In this document: positions 29,430-30,087 of the stretch, one piece after another
How the letters are laid out: each line of letters starts with the position of its first letter
Numbering within the stretch: position 1 is the first letter of the stretch
NCBI GenBank assembly: GCA_003427395.1
Contig: BFEA01000179.1
Span: 1,643,920 to 1,674,006 of the forward strand
DNA length: 30,087 nt
Reading direction: 5' to 3'
Origin: Chara braunii
Taxonomy: Eukaryota; Streptophyta; Charophyceae; Charales; Characeae
The notes under the pieces: model-generated
Database searches by the model: none
Seen by the model: only the letters and a program-made list of their open reading frames with translations
Told to the model about the DNA's origin: nothing
Position numbers and translations under genes: made by a program

Positions 29430-30087
29430 TGTATCTCGGAATAGCATGACAATGAGAAACTAGACTGATGGAAAATACATACTCATAGGGAAGGAGATCA
29501 TCTAAACAAGATCCGGAACATCACATCAATCATGAACTTCGACAATGAGCGGCTAGACTAATGGAAGCACATGCACAAAGAGAAGAGATTAACTAAGTAA
29601 AACGTCCGGAACATCCCATCAAACATGAACTCGACAATGAGGGACTAGACTAGTGGAAAGCACATGCACAGAGAGAAAAGACCAACTAAGCAAAGATCCG
29701 GAACATGAACTTGACAAGGAGAGGCTAGACTAGTGGAAGCACATGCACAAAGAGAAGAGATCACCAAGCAAAGATCCGGAATATGAACTTTACAATGCAC
29801 AAAGAGAAGAGATCACTAACCAAAGATCAGGAACATCACATCAAACATGATCTTGACAATGAGAGACTAGACTAGTGGAAAGCACATGCACAAGGAGAAA
29901 AGACTAACTATGCAAAGATCCGGAACATGAACTTGACAATGAGAGGCTAGACTAGTGGGAACACATGCACAAAGAGAAGAGATCTCTAAGCCAAGATCCG
30001 GAACATGAACTTGACAATGCACAAAGAGAAAGGATCAACTAAGCAAAGATCCGGAACATGAACTTGACAATGCACAAAGAGAAGAGA
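29430..30087. repeat. 53-bp satellite array, right LTR copy (truncated)
   Basis: Same unit and same mixture of short and long variants as at 2660-3330, in the same order. It runs off the window. Confidence 0.9.

Larger units (their letters stand above)
1341..30087 (-). mobile_element. Giant Ty3/gypsy-type LTR retrotransposon (5' LTR truncated by window end)
   Basis: Direct repeats beginning TGTAGGG at 1341 and 28080 flank minus-strand protein remnants in the order gag, protease, RT, RNase H, integrase. That order defines Ty3/gypsy. If the left LTR ends at 10684, the internal region is about 17.4 kb and the whole element would be about 36 kb, far above the usual 5-15 kb. Beyond the standard genes it carries four tandem related ORFs before gag, an acidic ORF after integrase and a DNA methyltransferase fragment. 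Many stops and frameshifts show that it is an old, non-autonomous copy. An extra ORF upstream of gag and tandem repeats in the 3' part recall the plant Ogre/Tat lineage, but I cannot assign it there without a tree. Confidence 0.9.
28080..30087 (-). repeat. 5' LTR (right copy), truncated by the window end
   Basis: Aligns with the left LTR from TGTAGGG onward, through the pyrimidine-rich part, the (GA)n run and into the 53-bp satellite. It carries a tandem gtcgac duplication near 28120 that the left copy lacks. Most differences are transitions. It continues past the window. Confidence 0.9.

Overview
The window is eukaryotic nuclear DNA. It is almost entirely one very large, decayed Ty3/gypsy-type LTR retrotransposon on the minus strand. 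No cellular housekeeping gene, rRNA or complete tRNA gene was recognised. The style of the pol proteins (GPY/F integrase without a chromodomain, RT with an RDAG-type motif), the fragment of DNA cytosine methyltransferase carried with the element, and the microsatellite-rich, low-gene context suggest a streptophyte, most likely a charophyte alga such as Chara. That assignment is an inference from memory of family style, not a proof.

Layout in + coordinates; the element reads right to left. 1-1340 is flanking DNA: an AT-rich degenerate 192-bp repeat, a perfect 18-bp hairpin, (ATT)n and (CA)n. From 1341 the sequence matches 28080 to the window end at about 95 % identity, so these are the two LTRs. 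The right (5') LTR runs off the window. The left (3') LTR probably ends at 10684 (TGTA...TACA termini next to a polypurine tract), giving a 9.3-kb LTR packed with tandem repeats: (GA)n, a 53-bp satellite, a related 80-bp repeat, a 90-bp repeat, a GAA-rich tract, a 26-bp repeat and many small hairpins.

The internal region (10685-28079, about 17.4 kb) reads on the minus strand as follows. A primer binding site resembling tRNA-Ala (28075-28065) is followed by a 1.7-kb leader. Then come four tandem, mutually homologous ORFs of a family I do not recognise (copies A-D, 26341-22931; A and D intact, B and C broken). Next are gag-protease (22400-19767), RT-RNase H (about 19160-17500) and an integrase with an intact catalytic triad (about 17040-15824). 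An acidic extra ORF follows integrase (15590-14529). The 3' part is a 3-kb block of minisatellites. Last, beside the polypurine tract, is the C-terminal half of a DNMT3/DRM-like cytosine-5 DNA methyltransferase (11407-10838).

Working together: gag, protease, RT, RNase H and integrase form the usual copy-and-integrate machinery. The four duplicated ORFs and the methyltransferase are cargo beyond the standard set and are the most interesting content. The element is not autonomous today: gag-pol has about seven in-frame stops and at least four frameshifts, the protease active-site Ser is replaced, and LTR divergence of about 5 % shows an old insertion.
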